Assembly: GCA_016219645.1 (NCBI GenBank)
Contig: JACRLR010000016.1
Span: 248,001-312,000 of the forward strand
Direction of reading: 5' to 3'
Length of the DNA stretch: 64,000 nt
From: Nitrospirota bacterium
GTDB lineage: Bacteria > Nitrospirota > Nitrospiria > Nitrospirales > Nitrospiraceae
Position 1 is the first letter of the stretch; each line of letters opens with the position of its first letter. A program made the position numbers and the translations under genes. Shown piece by piece: positions 11,674-21,354 of this stretch. Under the pieces are notes generated by a model that did no database searches, was not told the DNA's origin, and saw only the letters and a program-made list of their open reading frames with translations.

Positions 11674-12831
11674 ATGATTACACGCGTCATTGCGCTGGTG
11701 ATTGATGGACTTGGTGTCGGAGCTCTGCCCGATGCGGCAGAGTATGGCAACGCCGACCCCCATACCTTGTCCCATTTGGCCGATGCCGTTGGGGGGCTCA
11801 CCCTCCCCACGCTGGAAGGGCTCGGACTTGGACATATCGCGGAAGTCAGAGGTGTGCGGACGATGTCGCAGCCGGAAGCATGTTTCGGTCGCCTGGGATT
11901 TCTCTCGAAAGGGGTGGATTCCATGGCGGGCTATTGGGAGATGGCAGGCTATATCGCAACCGACGCCCTGCCGCAGTATACCAATGGATTTCCTTCCGAT
12001 GTAGTCGCGGTCCTCGAACAGGTCTTTGGCCGCAAGGTCATCGGCAATCGCTGCGCCCCCGATGTAGCCATGTTGCGCGACTGTGAGGCGGAGCACCTTT
12101 CGTCCGGGGCATTGATCATCTGGACGGATGGACGACGAACCTGCCATGTGGCGGCGCATGAGAAGGCGATGCGTCGGGACGATTTCTTTCAACGCTGTCG
12201 GGATGCAAGAAAATTACTCAAGAACCCCTGGGGTATTTGGCGGGTTTCGGCCCACCCCCTCGTGGGCGATGCTGGTGTGCTGAAGTTCGGCCCCCAACCT
12301 CGCGAGTTCGTGGTGGAACCTCCCGTTCCGACCATGTTCGACGTGCTGAACCGTGCGAGCCAGATTCTGGTTGGAGTGGGAAGAGTCAGCGATCTTTTCA
12401 GCGGTCGAGGCCTCACCTCGTCTCTCCCCGTTGGACCATGGGGGGCGTTATTTACCGAGGTCACGAAGATGCTGAAAAAGGTTCCACGAGGATTGATCGT
12501 TGCAGGGCTTGATGTCTTGGAATCGGATGCTGCACAATCGGCTGCGGCCCTCCATGATTTTGATCGACGGCTTCCCGGATTGCTGGAACAGCTTCGCCCA
12601 GGCGACCTGCTTGTGCTGACAGGTAATCATGGACGAGATATCACACAAGAGGGTCAGGTCGCGACGCGGGAATATGTTCCTCTCTTGGTCACTGGGCCGA
12701 AGTTGGCGCAGGGGGTCCATCTTGGCATCAGGACCTCGGCTGCTGACCTGGGACATACGATTGTCGAGGCTCTGCTAGGGGAGCAACTTCCTGTCGGGGA
12801 GAGTTTTCTCGATGCGCTCCGGGCGGGGTAG
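11674..12831 (+). CDS. Phosphopentomutase (DeoB)-like protein with altered active site
   Basis: About 385 residues with the overall design of DeoB, a metal-dependent phosphomutase of the alkaline phosphatase superfamily. Recognisable parts are VIDGLGVGALPDA with the first metal Asp (11), the cap-domain segment GPQPREFVVEPPVPTMFDVL, and GAALHD-like and TREYVPLL elements near the end. Key sites differ from my recollection of the family. The nucleophile motif DTxxGHWE is DSMAGYWE (Thr to Ser 83). The ADHG metal pair is GNHG (Asp to Asn 318). The DHTRE histidine is Ala 330, and the YGHRRD motif is LESDAA. It may be inactive or act differently. ATG at 11674 is chosen over an upstream in-frame ATG at 11626. 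Its neighbour deoC supports a link to deoxyribose phosphate metabolism. Confidence 0.75.
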   Translation: MITRVIALVIDGLGVGALPDAAEYGNADPHTLSHLADAVGGLTLPTLEGLGLGHIAEVRGVRTMSQPEACFGRLGFLSKGVDSMAGYWEMAGYIATDALPQYTNGFPSDVVAVLEQVFGRKVIGNRCAPDVAMLRDCEAEHLSSGALIIWTDGRRTCHVAAHEKAMRRDDFFQRCRDARKLLKNPWGIWRVSAHPLVGDAGVLKFGPQPREFVVEPPVPTMFDVLNRASQILVGVGRVSDLFSGRGLTSSLPVGPWGALFTEVTKMLKKVPRGLIVAGLDVLESDAAQSAAALHDFDRRLPGLLEQLRPGDLLVLTGNHGRDITQEGQVATREYVPLLVTGPKLAQGVHLGIRTSAADLGHTIVEALLGEQLPVGESFLDALRAG

Positions 12832-12847
12832 TCAGCGTTTCGCGTGA

Positions 12848-12957
12848 AATGGAATTAGGAATGCTGAATGGTAAATGTTGAATTGTCGGAGTCGGACTCG
12901 ATCTGATGACTTCTGAACATTCACCATTCAAAATTCACCATTGAACATTCAACAGCG
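12848..12957. repeat. Family F palindromic spacer
   Basis: GAATGGTAAATGTTGAATTG on the left pairs with CATTCACCATT and GAACATTCAACA words on the right. A one-armed copy lies after recX at 6440-6475. It directly abuts the ridA-like start codon. Confidence 0.7.
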
Positions 12958-13416
12958 ATGTCTTACGAACGTAGACTGAAGGAACTGCATATAGAGTTGC
13001 CTCTCCCGCCGAAACCGTTGGCGACCTACGTTCCGGCTGTCCGGGCCGGAGATCTCTTGTTCCTGTCCGGCGTGCTTCCCATGCGAGAGGGACAGTTGGC
13101 CTTTTCCGGTAAGCTGGGACGTGATTTGACGGTCGAGCAGGGCATGGAATCGGCCAGGCTCGCGCTCCTGAATGCGCTGGCCATTGCCAAGCAGGAACTC
13201 GGGACGGTGGATCGGATTACACGGATCGTGAAGGTCGTCGGGCATGTGGCGTCGGCGGAAGGTTTTGTGCAGCAACCTCAAGTTCTCAACGGGGCCTCGG
13301 ATCTCCTGGTTGAGATATTTGGGGAGGCTGGTCGTCATGTACGGGTAGCTGTAGGAGCGGCTGAATTGCCTCGCGGGGCTCCCGTCGAAATTGAACTGAT
13401 TCTCTCTGTCTCATGA
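12958..13416 (+). CDS. RidA/YjgF/UK114 family protein
   Basis: A 152-residue trimeric-type protein of the RidA superfamily, most like the UK114 subgroup that begins with an alpha-helical lead and LPPKPLATYVPAVRAGD. It keeps LLFLSGVLPM and the C-terminal LPRGAPVEIE. Family members deaminate reactive enamine/imine intermediates, but this subgroup's substrate is unknown. The characteristic Arg of active RidA (in the region before GxPVEIE) is not obviously present: the sequence there is GAAELPRGAPVEI, so activity is uncertain. There is no Shine-Dalgarno sequence; the start abuts a repeat. Confidence 0.85.
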   Translation: MSYERRLKELHIELPLPPKPLATYVPAVRAGDLLFLSGVLPMREGQLAFSGKLGRDLTVEQGMESARLALLNALAIAKQELGTVDRITRIVKVVGHVASAEGFVQQPQVLNGASDLLVEIFGEAGRHVRVAVGAAELPRGAPVEIELILSVS

Positions 13417-13419
13417 CTG

Positions 13420-13562
13420 GTTTATTTGGTCTATTTGGTTCATTTGGTTTGTTTGGTTGATTTAGTTCATCCGGTTAGTCTGGCTCACCCAACCAAATAA
13501 ACAAAACAAACCAAAGAAACCAGACAAACCAAAGAAACCAAACAAACCAAAGAGACCAGATG
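13420..13562. repeat. Family B palindromic repeat
   Basis: A left arm of tandem TTTGGTC/TTTGGTT words faces a right arm of AACCAAA/GACCAGA words, giving a hairpin about 140 bases long. The ATG of the downstream IPT gene lies in the last repeat word. Other family B loci: 722-775, 3466-3510, 22445-22537, 29837-29932, 35503-35582, 61550-61606. Confidence 0.85.
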
Positions 13563-15254
13563 AACCAATTGATAAAGGTATTCGGAGCTGGCGTGGCGAC
13601 GATGACGTTGTGGGCAGGTCTGAGCGTTGGTCTCTGCGTGGCTGCTCCGTCCGCGCCCGAGCTACATCCGGCAACGGCTGTCCCGGGCGCCACCGTAGCG
13701 ATCGGCGGCAAGGGGTTCGGCACGTTTCGATCTGTGCAAATGAATCGGGTGACGGTCGGTGGGATCCCAGCCTTGATTCAGCGGTGGGAGTCCGATCTGA
13801 TCGAGGTCAAGGTTCCCTTTCATGCTCAATCCGGTCCCGTCGAAGTCATCGCTGGAAAGAAGAGGATGGCAGCTGGAAAACTAATAATATTACAGCCGAT
13901 GATTACCGCGGTGACACCGGAGGAAATCGAACCAGGCCATACCGTGCAGATTACCGGCGCACATTTCGGTGCGACGGCAGGCCCCCGCGACCCTAATACG
14001 ATGTTCGGCGTGAACGATGTGAAGATCGGCGACGTGGTCGTCAGGCCCCGTCGCTGGAAAGATGACCTGATCGAAGTCGAGGTCCCTACGAATGCCGCGT
14101 CTGGTGACGTGGTCGTGCGATTGGCCTCGTCCGACCCTTTGCCCGACGGGTCCTGTTGTGCGCCGGTCCAGCATACGGTCAGCAACGCAGTTCCTCTGAA
14201 GCTGATACCGAGCATTAGGGTCGATCCCGTGAGCGGGCCGGTCGGGACGAAGGTCGTGTTTTTCGGCCAGGGGTTTGGCGCTGCGAAGGGTTCCGGTGAC
14301 AAAGTCACATTCGGCGGGCACCTTGCTACTATCGCTCAGTGGTCCGATCATACGATCGTCGTGCATCTCCCGATGGATGCCGAAACCGGACCTATCGCTC
14401 TGACCGTGCAGGGCCGTGAGCGAACAGTCGGAACTTTTACCGTTCACACACCAAGAGTGACCGGCATGACGCCTTCGACCGCTCCGATCGGCACTCTGCT
14501 CAGGATCAGCGGAGAACATTTCGGGTTCTATTCGGAAAGTGGATCGACCCCTTTCGCCTTCATGGATTTCAATACGGGAGAGAACCGAGTCGATATCGGC
14601 GGAGTCCGTGCCGTCATCTATCGCTGGCAGGACGATCGCATCGATGTATGGGTGCCGTTCAGTGCGAAGAGTGGGCCGGTTGTGGTGTATCGAGGGGCGG
14701 CGATGCCTCACCCAGACGGTTCCTGTTGCGCGACGAAGGATACGCTAAAGACCGAGGCCGGCGTCTTCACCCTCGTGACGCCGAAGATCGATTCCTACAG
14801 TCCCCACTCAGGGGGGCTCGATGAGCTGATCACGATCAAGGGGTCTGGGTTCGGCTCGTTTTTGAAAACAGCCGAGCACGCGGACTTGCGCCTCAACCAG
14901 GGGGCCTATAAGCGGCGAGACAATCTAGAGCTGGATGAAAACGTTTCGCGCACGGAAGTGCTGTTTAACAATGTCGCGGCGCAGGTGGTGTCTTGGACCG
15001 ATACGGAAATTGTTGTACGAGTGCCCCGTCGGAATCTCTACGGTGTAGGGAAGCAGCATGAATTTCTCCCTGACCTTGCAACTGGCCCGTTGATCGTGCG
15101 GCGGGGTTCCTGGGATGTGCAACCTGACGATACGTGTTGTACCTCGAAGAAGTGGCTGACCCTGGAAGCAGGTACCTTCACGATTGTCGCCGAAGGCATG
15201 CCGGATTCTAGCTACTTCAATAACAACCGCCCCGACGCCGATACCGGCCAGTGA
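13560..15254 (+). CDS. Secreted IPT/TIG-repeat protein
   Basis: A 564-residue exported protein: a hydrophobic signal segment (about residues 7-30, MTLWAGLSVGLCVAAPSA) is followed by five immunoglobulin-like IPT/TIG domains. Each begins with a proline-led phrase (HPATAVPGATVAIGGKGFG, VTPEEIEPGHTVQITGAHFG, DPVSGPVGTKVVFFGQGFG, TPSTAPIGTLLRISGEHFG, SPHSGGLDELITIKGSGFG). Three domains carry an odd insert with a vicinal cysteine pair: PDGSCC, PDGSCC and PDDTCC. Such domains usually mediate cell-surface or matrix contacts. The start codon lies in a family B repeat. The following gene encodes another exported repeat protein. Confidence 0.8.
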   Translation: MNQLIKVFGAGVATMTLWAGLSVGLCVAAPSAPELHPATAVPGATVAIGGKGFGTFRSVQMNRVTVGGIPALIQRWESDLIEVKVPFHAQSGPVEVIAGKKRMAAGKLIILQPMITAVTPEEIEPGHTVQITGAHFGATAGPRDPNTMFGVNDVKIGDVVVRPRRWKDDLIEVEVPTNAASGDVVVRLASSDPLPDGSCCAPVQHTVSNAVPLKLIPSIRVDPVSGPVGTKVVFFGQGFGAAKGSGDKVTFGGHLATIAQWSDHTIVVHLPMDAETGPIALTVQGRERTVGTFTVHTPRVTGMTPSTAPIGTLLRISGEHFGFYSESGSTPFAFMDFNTGENRVDIGGVRAVIYRWQDDRIDVWVPFSAKSGPVVVYRGAAMPHPDGSCCATKDTLKTEAGVFTLVTPKIDSYSPHSGGLDELITIKGSGFGSFLKTAEHADLRLNQGAYKRRDNLELDENVSRTEVLFNNVAAQVVSWTDTEIVVRVPRRNLYGVGKQHEFLPDLATGPLIVRRGSWDVQPDDTCCTSKKWLTLEAGTFTIVAEGMPDSSYFNNNRPDADTGQ

Positions 15255-15263
15255 GAGACAGAA

Positions 15264-15480
15264 GGGAGTTGCCGGACCGTCCTTCTTGCTCGCGGAACAG
15301 GAGAGGGGATGGAGCCTGATGATCTTCTGTGCTCGCGCAACGCGCGGTCGCGGACTCCCCTCGTTGGACGCGCGCAGTGGAAGATCAATCAGCCCCCATT
15401 CCTGGAGAGAGAACGAGCAAGCTTGGAGGGAACATTCATATTGTTCGATGCGCGCAGTGAAGGACAGTCCGGTAACTCCC
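15264..15480. repeat. Element E, nested double copy
   Basis: Outer arms 15264-15284 and 15460-15480 are complementary at 19 of 21 positions. Inside lies a second complete copy with its own arms (15310-15326 and 15381-15398) and the conserved core TGCTCGCGCAACGCGCG ... CTCGTTGGACGCGCGCAG. The outer copy's core is split by the inner one, which suggests insertion of one element into another. Confidence 0.8.
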
Positions 15481-15497
15481 TTGAGCGAGACGGGGTG

Positions 15498-16565
15498 ATG
15501 GCGCAGAAAAGAAAACAGGAGATCCTTGCCAGGGTTGATGGTACGTCTTGGTGTGCCCATCCAGTTTTTCTGATACCTGCCAAATCATGGTGGGTCTTCA
15601 CTCTGTCACGTGGCGTATGCCGTGTGATTATGGTATTGATGATCCTGTTGTGCGTTTCGCCCTCGCGGGCTGCTGATTCTCCTCTGACGGTCACCCCTCA
15701 GGTAAGCCATACGGAAGCCCTCCTGATGGGGCTCTATTTTCATACTCCTTGGCTCGGCTGGGTTGTCGGATCCGGCGGTACAATTCTGAAGACGGTCGAT
15801 GGGGGAAAGAATTGGAAGAAGGTCGGCAGCGGTACCACAGCGAGCCTCATGAGCGTCTTTTTTTACGACGAGAAGCATGGCTGGGCCGTCGGAGCCAATG
15901 GAACGATTCGCCGGAGCCAAGATGGGGGAAATACCTGGCAGCAGCAACTTGTCGGCACGCAAGTGCCTTTTTATGGTCTCTCGTTTGTGTCGCCCAATGA
16001 AGGATGGGCGGTCGGTGGCAGCGGAACTATTCTTCACACAAAGGATGGCGGACTGCATTGGACCGATCAATCGAGTAAGACCAGTGCAGCCCTCTATGGC
16101 ATACAATTTCTCACCGCACAGCATGGGACAGTGGTTGGGGCAGTGGGAACCGTCCTGATGACGGACGATGGAGGGACGACCTGGACTCCACAAGAGACGC
16201 AGGGGGCTGTCACACTCTTCGATGTGTATTTTTCTGATCCGTCGACCGGGTGGACTGTCGGGAACGCGGGCGCGATTTTTCACACAACAGATGGCGGGCG
16301 TCATTGGATCGATCGCACGTTGCCCTGCGTTCGTAACTGCACGAAGCTGACCGATCTCTTGCGAGTGCGCTTTACCGATCCTCAAACCGGATGGATCGCG
16401 GGGGAGCGGGGCATGGTCTATCAGACCACCGATAGCGGTTTTACCTGGACAGAGCAGGGTGCGATCGCCAAGGTCTCTCTGTTCGGCCTCTCGTTCCCTG
16501 ACGGAACACAGGGCTGGGCCAGCGGAGAAAAAGGCACGATCGTTCACATGACCGTGGGCCACTGA
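15498..16565 (+). CDS. Exported Ycf48-like beta-propeller protein
   Basis: About 355 residues from the ATG at 15498. A hydrophobic segment (VIMVLMILLCVSPSRAAD) looks like a signal peptide; ATG 15630 would give it a short n-region and is an alternative start. The rest is seven or so repeats of the type GWAVGxxGTIxxTxDGGxxW, as in Ycf48/HCF136 photosystem II assembly factors and BNR-propeller proteins. In non-photosynthetic bacteria the role is unknown; extracytoplasmic protein binding is likely. Upstream in-frame codons translate element E and are excluded. Confidence 0.8.
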   Translation: MAQKRKQEILARVDGTSWCAHPVFLIPAKSWWVFTLSRGVCRVIMVLMILLCVSPSRAADSPLTVTPQVSHTEALLMGLYFHTPWLGWVVGSGGTILKTVDGGKNWKKVGSGTTASLMSVFFYDEKHGWAVGANGTIRRSQDGGNTWQQQLVGTQVPFYGLSFVSPNEGWAVGGSGTILHTKDGGLHWTDQSSKTSAALYGIQFLTAQHGTVVGAVGTVLMTDDGGTTWTPQETQGAVTLFDVYFSDPSTGWTVGNAGAIFHTTDGGRHWIDRTLPCVRNCTKLTDLLRVRFTDPQTGWIAGERGMVYQTTDSGFTWTEQGAIAKVSLFGLSFPDGTQGWASGEKGTIVHMTVGH

Positions 16566-16576
16566 CGAGCGGTGCA

Positions 16577-16655
16577 AACACGTGAAGCGTATCTCGTGAA
16601 GCGTCGTTCGTTTTCTGATTCGGACGTTTCACGCTTCACGTTTCACGAACGACAA
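16577..16655. repeat. Family A palindromic repeat
   Basis: GTGAAGCGTATCTCGTGAAG on the left and CACGCTTCACGTTTCACG on the right. Its right end encodes the last residues of RsmE (VVRET) on the minus strand. Confidence 0.8.
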
Positions 16656-17394
16656 GGGCGATTTCGTCGAGCCTTGATTGGAGAATGCTGAGGGCGGCGA
16701 TTGCTGCAGTCTCGGCCCGCAAGATTCGTGGCCCGAGGCTAAGCGGGAGGAAGCCCTGCTCTTGTGCGAGGCTCTGTTCGTTTGCTGCCCATCCCCCCTC
16801 CGGCCCAATTAACAAGACAATCGGATGCTGGCGGTCCTGTGGCAAGGATATGGTTGCGAGTGAGGGGTTGCTGGAGCGTTCCGTCAGGATGCCTTTTAAA
16901 GGTACTGTGGCGTAGCGCTGGCAGATCTCTGCGAGGTGTATTGGGTCTTCGATAGTGGGGATATTCCAGCGTTCGGATTGCTGCGCTGCGTCACGCGCAA
17001 TGCGATGCCATCTGGTTCGTTGATGATCGAGGCGTTGGGGGTTGGGCTTGATGACGCTGTGCAGGCTGTATATGGGCACGATAGTCGCGACTCCGAGCTC
17101 TGTCGCCTTCTGAATGATCCAGTCCATCTTGTCGCCTTTGATCAAGGCCTGTCCGAGTACAATGGGCGAGGTCCTTCCTGTCGGCTCGATCTGCCGATCA
17201 AGGATTCGGCTGTCTATGGCTTGCGAGCTGACATGGGTCACTTCTACACGATAGCGGGTTCCACATGCATCGTTCAGAGTGAGAGAATCTCCTGGGTGTA
17301 GGCGGAGGCTATCGCGAAGATGATGGAGGAGATCACCGGTTATGCGGATCGTGGGGGGAGTGATCGCGTCAGGGCCAACGAAGAATATGGACAT
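16636..17394 (-). CDS. rsmE: 16S rRNA m3U1498 methyltransferase
   Basis: A 252-residue SPOUT methyltransferase that methylates U1498 in the ribosomal decoding site. The N-terminal PUA-like part includes HHLRDSLRLHPGDSLTL. The trefoil-knot cofactor site is VLLIGPEGGWAANE and LSLGPRILRAETAAIAAL. The C-terminal residues VVRET are encoded by family A repeat DNA. It is last in a minus-strand series grpE-dnaK-dnaJ-rsmE, a conserved arrangement in many bacteria, separated from dnaJ by 179 bases with a worn family D repeat. Confidence 0.95.
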   Translation of the reverse strand: MSIFFVGPDAITPPTIRITGDLLHHLRDSLRLHPGDSLTLNDACGTRYRVEVTHVSSQAIDSRILDRQIEPTGRTSPIVLGQALIKGDKMDWIIQKATELGVATIVPIYSLHSVIKPNPQRLDHQRTRWHRIARDAAQQSERWNIPTIEDPIHLAEICQRYATVPLKGILTERSSNPSLATISLPQDRQHPIVLLIGPEGGWAANEQSLAQEQGFLPLSLGPRILRAETAAIAALSILQSRLDEIALVVRET

Positions 17395-17459
17395 AGTGCA
17401 GGTGTCTGGCTACGGCAAACGATCTGCAAGTATCTGCGTCGTTCTCGGCTCGAAAAAAG

Positions 17460-17530
17460 CCTCAACGTATTCCACCGAATACGCCTCCGGTTTTTTCGAG
17501 CCTGCGGCCTCGCAGCTACCAGCAGCTCCT
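17460..17530. repeat. Worn family D fragment
   Basis: CGAATACGCCTCCGG and GCCTGCGGCCT match the interior of the intact family D copy at 43032-43159. No clear terminal repeats remain. Confidence 0.5.
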
Positions 17531-17573
17531 TTGCCTCGCAACGATGAATTTACCTGGACAGAGGGGCCCGACG

Positions 17574-18698
17574 CTATTCGAAAAAAGTCTTCATTTTGTC
17601 GAAGAAACCATCGCCGTCTTCTTCGACCGTCATACCGCTCTCTTTGCCGAATTCCTTGAGCAATTCCTTCTGGCGAGCGGTCAGTTTGGTGGGAATTTGA
17701 ACCTTCACGACAAATAATTGGTCGCCGGTACTCTGGCCCTTGATGCTGGGAATACCCAGGCCCTTGATGCGCAGGGTCTTATCCTGCTGTGTGCCGGCTG
17801 GAATTTTGAGGACCGTATTGCCTTTGAGCGTGGGGACCTCAATTTTCCCACCGAGTATGGCGGTGACAATATGTATCGGGACGTCGCAGAGAATATCCTG
17901 CCCTTGACGTCTGAAGGTCTGGTGCGGTTTGACCGTAATCGCCACATAGAGATCGCCTTGCGGGCCGCCATTGACTCCATGTTCCCCTTCGTTCGAAAGG
18001 CGCAGGCGCATGCCTGATTCAATACCGGCCGGGATGTGTACGGCGATGGTCCGTTCCCGATAGATGCGTTGACGACCCTGGCAAGCAGGACAGGGCTCTG
18101 TGACGATTCGTCCCTCCCCCTCGCATTGGCCGCAAGGCCTGGTGATACTGAAAAACCCCTGCTGGAAGCGCATCTGCCCGGCCCCTTTGCAGCTGGGGCA
18201 TGTCTTGACGGATGCCGCGCTCTTCGCACCGGTCCCTTTGCAGTCGTCGCACATTTCCCATCGCGGGATTTTGAGTTTGGCGTCTTTTCCATAGACGGCT
18301 TCTTCGAAGGTCAAGTCTAGGTTGTACTGGAGGTCGTTGCCGCGCTCTGCCCGACTGCCGCCGCGCTGGCCGCCGAAAAAATCCTCGAAAATGTCGTTGA
18401 AGGCGTCGCCGAATCCACTTCCACCAAATCCGAAGCCGTCCGCACTGCCGCCTTGCTGGGCTCCGGCATGGCCGAACATGTCGTAGCGCTTGCGCTTTTG
18501 CTGATCGCTCAGCGTCTCATAGGCCTCGTTGACTTCTTTGAACTTTTCTTCTGATGCTTTCTTTTGAGCCTCTCCCGTCTGGAGGTCGGGATGGTGGCGG
18601 CGGGCCATATTCCGATAGGCCTTCTTGATCTCGTCTTCGGAGGCAGTTCGATCGACGCCTAAGGTTTCGTAAAAGTCACGCTTCGACACAGGTGCCAT
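17574..18698 (-). CDS. dnaJ: Chaperone protein DnaJ
   Basis: The 374-residue Hsp40 co-chaperone that delivers substrates to DnaK and stimulates its ATPase. The J domain (1-75) has the HPD motif in ARRHHPDLQ and is followed by a Gly/Phe-rich linker (FGFGGSGFG). The four zinc repeats are CDDCKGTG, CPSCKGAG, CGQCEGEG and CPACQGRQ. The last departs from CxxCxGxG but keeps both cysteines. It lies 74 bases downstream of dnaK on the same strand. Confidence 0.97.
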   Translation of the reverse strand: MAPVSKRDFYETLGVDRTASEDEIKKAYRNMARRHHPDLQTGEAQKKASEEKFKEVNEAYETLSDQQKRKRYDMFGHAGAQQGGSADGFGFGGSGFGDAFNDIFEDFFGGQRGGSRAERGNDLQYNLDLTFEEAVYGKDAKLKIPRWEMCDDCKGTGAKSAASVKTCPSCKGAGQMRFQQGFFSITRPCGQCEGEGRIVTEPCPACQGRQRIYRERTIAVHIPAGIESGMRLRLSNEGEHGVNGGPQGDLYVAITVKPHQTFRRQGQDILCDVPIHIVTAILGGKIEVPTLKGNTVLKIPAGTQQDKTLRIKGLGIPSIKGQSTGDQLFVVKVQIPTKLTARQKELLKEFGKESGMTVEEDGDGFFDKMKTFFE

Positions 18699-18772
18699 CT
18701 CTTGCGGTGAAAGTGCAGCAAGACCGAGCCTCGTATATCGACGAAGCTCGGTCTCGTTGAGGGTATTCTAAC

Positions 18773-20692
18773 TTATTTCTTATCCTTGTCCACTTCTTCG
18801 AATTCCGCGTCGACGACTTTGTCATCTGTCTTGGTCTCACCGGCTCCACTTGTCGTTCCGGCGCTTCCACCTGCCGCAGCTGTCGCCGAAGCGTTTTTAT
18901 ACATTTGCTCAGCCAGCTTGTGGGACGCGGTCGTCAAGGTGTTGGTGGCAGACTCGATCGCATCAGGGTCCGTTCCCTCCAGTGCTTTCTTCAGCGCGAC
19001 CACTGCTTCTTCGATCTTGGTCTTGTCTTCCGCGGAGATTTTGTCGCCGTGCTCACTCAGGTTCTTTTCCGTCTGGTAGATCAGACTGTCGGCCTGATTC
19101 TTGGCTTCTGCGGCTCTCCGTCGCTTCTTATCCTCTTCTGTGTGGGCTTGCGCATCCTTCACCAACTTTTCGACTTCCTCCTTGCTCAAGCCGCTGGACG
19201 CCGTGATCTTGATGGACTGTTCCTTTTGTGTCGCCAGGTCTTTGGCTGAGACATGGACAATACCGTTGGCATCGATGTCGAACGTCACTTCGACTTGCGG
19301 CATCCCGCGGGGGGCGGGAGGAATGCCGACCAGGTCGAACTGCCCGAGCAGCTTGTTGTCGTTCGCCATCTCGCGTTCACCTTGGAAGACGCGAATGGTC
19401 ACGGCCGTTTGATTGTCGGCAGCCGTCGAGAAGACCTGGCTCTTCTTCGTCGGAACGGTGGTGTTCCGGTCGATCAGCTTGGTAAAGACACCGCCGAGTG
19501 TTTCGATGCCCAGCGAGAGGGGTGTCACGTCGAGGAGCAGCACGTCCTTCACTTCGCCCTTGAGCACGCCGCCCTGAATGGCTGCGCCGATGGCCACCAC
19601 TTCGTCGGGATTCACACCACGGTGCGGTTCTTTTCCGAAGAACTCCTTGACGGCCTGAATGACTTTCGGCATGCGTGTCATGCCGCCGACGAGGACGACC
19701 TCTTTGATGTCGCTTGTGGATACGCCGGCGTCGGAGAGGGCCTTCTTGCAGGGTTCGATCGAGCGTTTGATCAGGTCGTCGACCAGCTGCTCAAGTTTCG
19801 CACGGGTCAGTTTCATCACCAGGTGTTTCGGTCCGTTGGCATCCGCGGTGACGAAGGGCAGATTGATCTCGGTTTCCTGCGACGAGGAGAGCTCGATCTT
19901 GGCCCGTTCCGCCGCCTCTTTCAGACGTTGGAGGGCCATCCGATCTTTTCGAAGATCGATGCCTTGATCTTTCTTGAACTCATCGACCAGCCAGTCCATG
20001 ACGCGCTGGTCGAAGTCGTCCCCGCCGAGGTAGGTATCGCCGTTGGTCGACTTGACTTCGAAGACGCCATCGCCGATCTCAAGAATGGAAACGTCGAAGG
20101 TGCCGCCACCCAGGTCATAGACGACGATCCGTTCGTCCTTTTTCTTGTCCAGGCCGTAGGCGAGGGATGCGGCTGTCGGTTCGTTGATGATCCGGAGGAC
20201 GTTCAAGCCGGCGATCTGGCCGGCATCTTTGGTGGCCTGGCGCTGGCTGTCGTCAAAGTAGGCTGGGACGGTGACGACCGCTTCGGTGACTTTTTCGCCG
20301 AGATAGTCTTCCGCAGTTTGTCGCATCTTTTGTAGAATCATGGCAGAGATTTCCGGCGGACTGTACCGTTTGCCGCGCAATTCGACGTAGGCGTCGCCAT
20401 TGTCTCCCTCGATCACCTTATAGGGCAACCGCTTGATTGCGTCTGTCACTTGCTGGCTGCGGAATTTGCGGCCCATCAGGCGCTTCACCGAGAAGATCGT
20501 GTTCTCCGGATTGGTAATCGCCTGGCGCTTCGCAATCTGTCCGACGAGGCGCTCGCCTTTTTCTGTGATAGCGACGACGGACGGTGTCGTGCGGGCTCCC
20601 TCCGCATTCGCGATAACCACCGGCTCACCGCCGCTCATAATGGAAACGCAGGAATTCGTGGTTCCAAGGTCGATGCCGATCACTTTGCCCAT
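18773..20692 (-). CDS. dnaK: Chaperone protein DnaK (Hsp70)
   Basis: A 639-residue Hsp70. The ATPase domain begins [17 protein letters not shown], with [14 protein letters not shown] and the adenosine-site [12 protein letters not shown]. The substrate domain follows, and the tail ends in FEEVDKDKK as usual. It sits between grpE and dnaJ, all read leftward; the gap to grpE is 40 bases. Confidence 0.98.
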   Translation of the reverse strand: MGKVIGIDLGTTNSCVSIMSGGEPVVIANAEGARTTPSVVAITEKGERLVGQIAKRQAITNPENTIFSVKRLMGRKFRSQQVTDAIKRLPYKVIEGDNGDAYVELRGKRYSPPEISAMILQKMRQTAEDYLGEKVTEAVVTVPAYFDDSQRQATKDAGQIAGLNVLRIINEPTAASLAYGLDKKKDERIVVYDLGGGTFDVSILEIGDGVFEVKSTNGDTYLGGDDFDQRVMDWLVDEFKKDQGIDLRKDRMALQRLKEAAERAKIELSSSQETEINLPFVTADANGPKHLVMKLTRAKLEQLVDDLIKRSIEPCKKALSDAGVSTSDIKEVVLVGGMTRMPKVIQAVKEFFGKEPHRGVNPDEVVAIGAAIQGGVLKGEVKDVLLLDVTPLSLGIETLGGVFTKLIDRNTTVPTKKSQVFSTAADNQTAVTIRVFQGEREMANDNKLLGQFDLVGIPPAPRGMPQVEVTFDIDANGIVHVSAKDLATQKEQSIKITASSGLSKEEVEKLVKDAQAHTEEDKKRRRAAEAKNQADSLIYQTEKNLSEHGDKISAEDKTKIEEAVVALKKALEGTDPDAIESATNTLTTASHKLAEQMYKNASATAAAGGSAGTTSGAGETKTDDKVVDAEFEEVDKDKK

Positions 20693-20732
20693 GTGGCTAC
20701 TCCTCTCTATACTAGGTCTGTCGTTGATGTTG

Positions 20733-21332
20733 TTACGATGAACCGATCGCCTTGTCTGTTCCCGATGCGCCGCCGCCTGGTCCAGCGGATACGCTCACCA
20801 TGGCCGCACGCAGGATACGATCATGGAGGAGGTATCCTCGCTGCAACTCGTCCACGACATGCCGCTCCGGAACGTTTTCGGACGCGACAGACGCAACGGC
20901 TTGATGTTTTGCGGGATCGAACAGCTGGCCGGCCGTCTCGACCGGTATGACGTGAAATCTCGTCAAGGCTCCTGTTAATTGCTTGAGGGTGAGGTCCACA
21001 CCCTGAATCAAAACCTCGCTGGTTCCACCGTTCCTGGAGGCCTTGATAGCCCGCTCGAGATTGTCGACGACCGGCAAGAGCTCTTTGATCAATTGCTCAT
21101 TGCCAAACCGAATGAGATCGCGTTGGTCCCGCTGATTCAACCGTTTATAGTTATCGAACTCGGCGGCAAGCCTGAGGTACTTGTCGTTCCAACCTTTCAC
21201 CTCATCAGCCTTTGCCGCGAGAGCCTGCTGAAGCTCATCAACCAGATTTGTGTCCTGCATCGCGAGGCCATCACCGGGCGATTGATTGTCCAAGCTCTCG
21301 ATTGTATTCGCATTCTTCGGCTCTTCGGTCAT
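20733..21332 (-). CDS. grpE: GrpE nucleotide exchange factor
   Basis: About 199 residues; it releases ADP from DnaK. A long N-terminal helix ([20 protein letters not shown]) leads into the conserved [18 protein letters not shown], and the beta-wing domain ends near [20 protein letters not shown]. The ATG at 21332 has a GAGGAG ribosome site six bases upstream. An ATG at 21365 would overlap the promoter's -10 region, so it is rejected. Confidence 0.95.
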   Translation of the reverse strand: MTEEPKNANTIESLDNQSPGDGLAMQDTNLVDELQQALAAKADEVKGWNDKYLRLAAEFDNYKRLNQRDQRDLIRFGNEQLIKELLPVVDNLERAIKASRNGGTSEVLIQGVDLTLKQLTGALTRFHVIPVETAGQLFDPAKHQAVASVASENVPERHVVDELQRGYLLHDRILRAAMVSVSAGPGGGASGTDKAIGSS

Positions 21333-21354
21333 ACAAGACTCCTCTGTTTGTGAG

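Noticed and set aside
13420-13562. CRISPR-like tandem words (AACCAAA, GACCAGA)
   Set aside because: The words are too short and degenerate, without constant spacers, and the right half complements the left: a hairpin, not an array.
19253-20335. 360-codon open frame antisense to dnaK
   Set aside because: Shadow of a highly conserved gene; no independent evidence.
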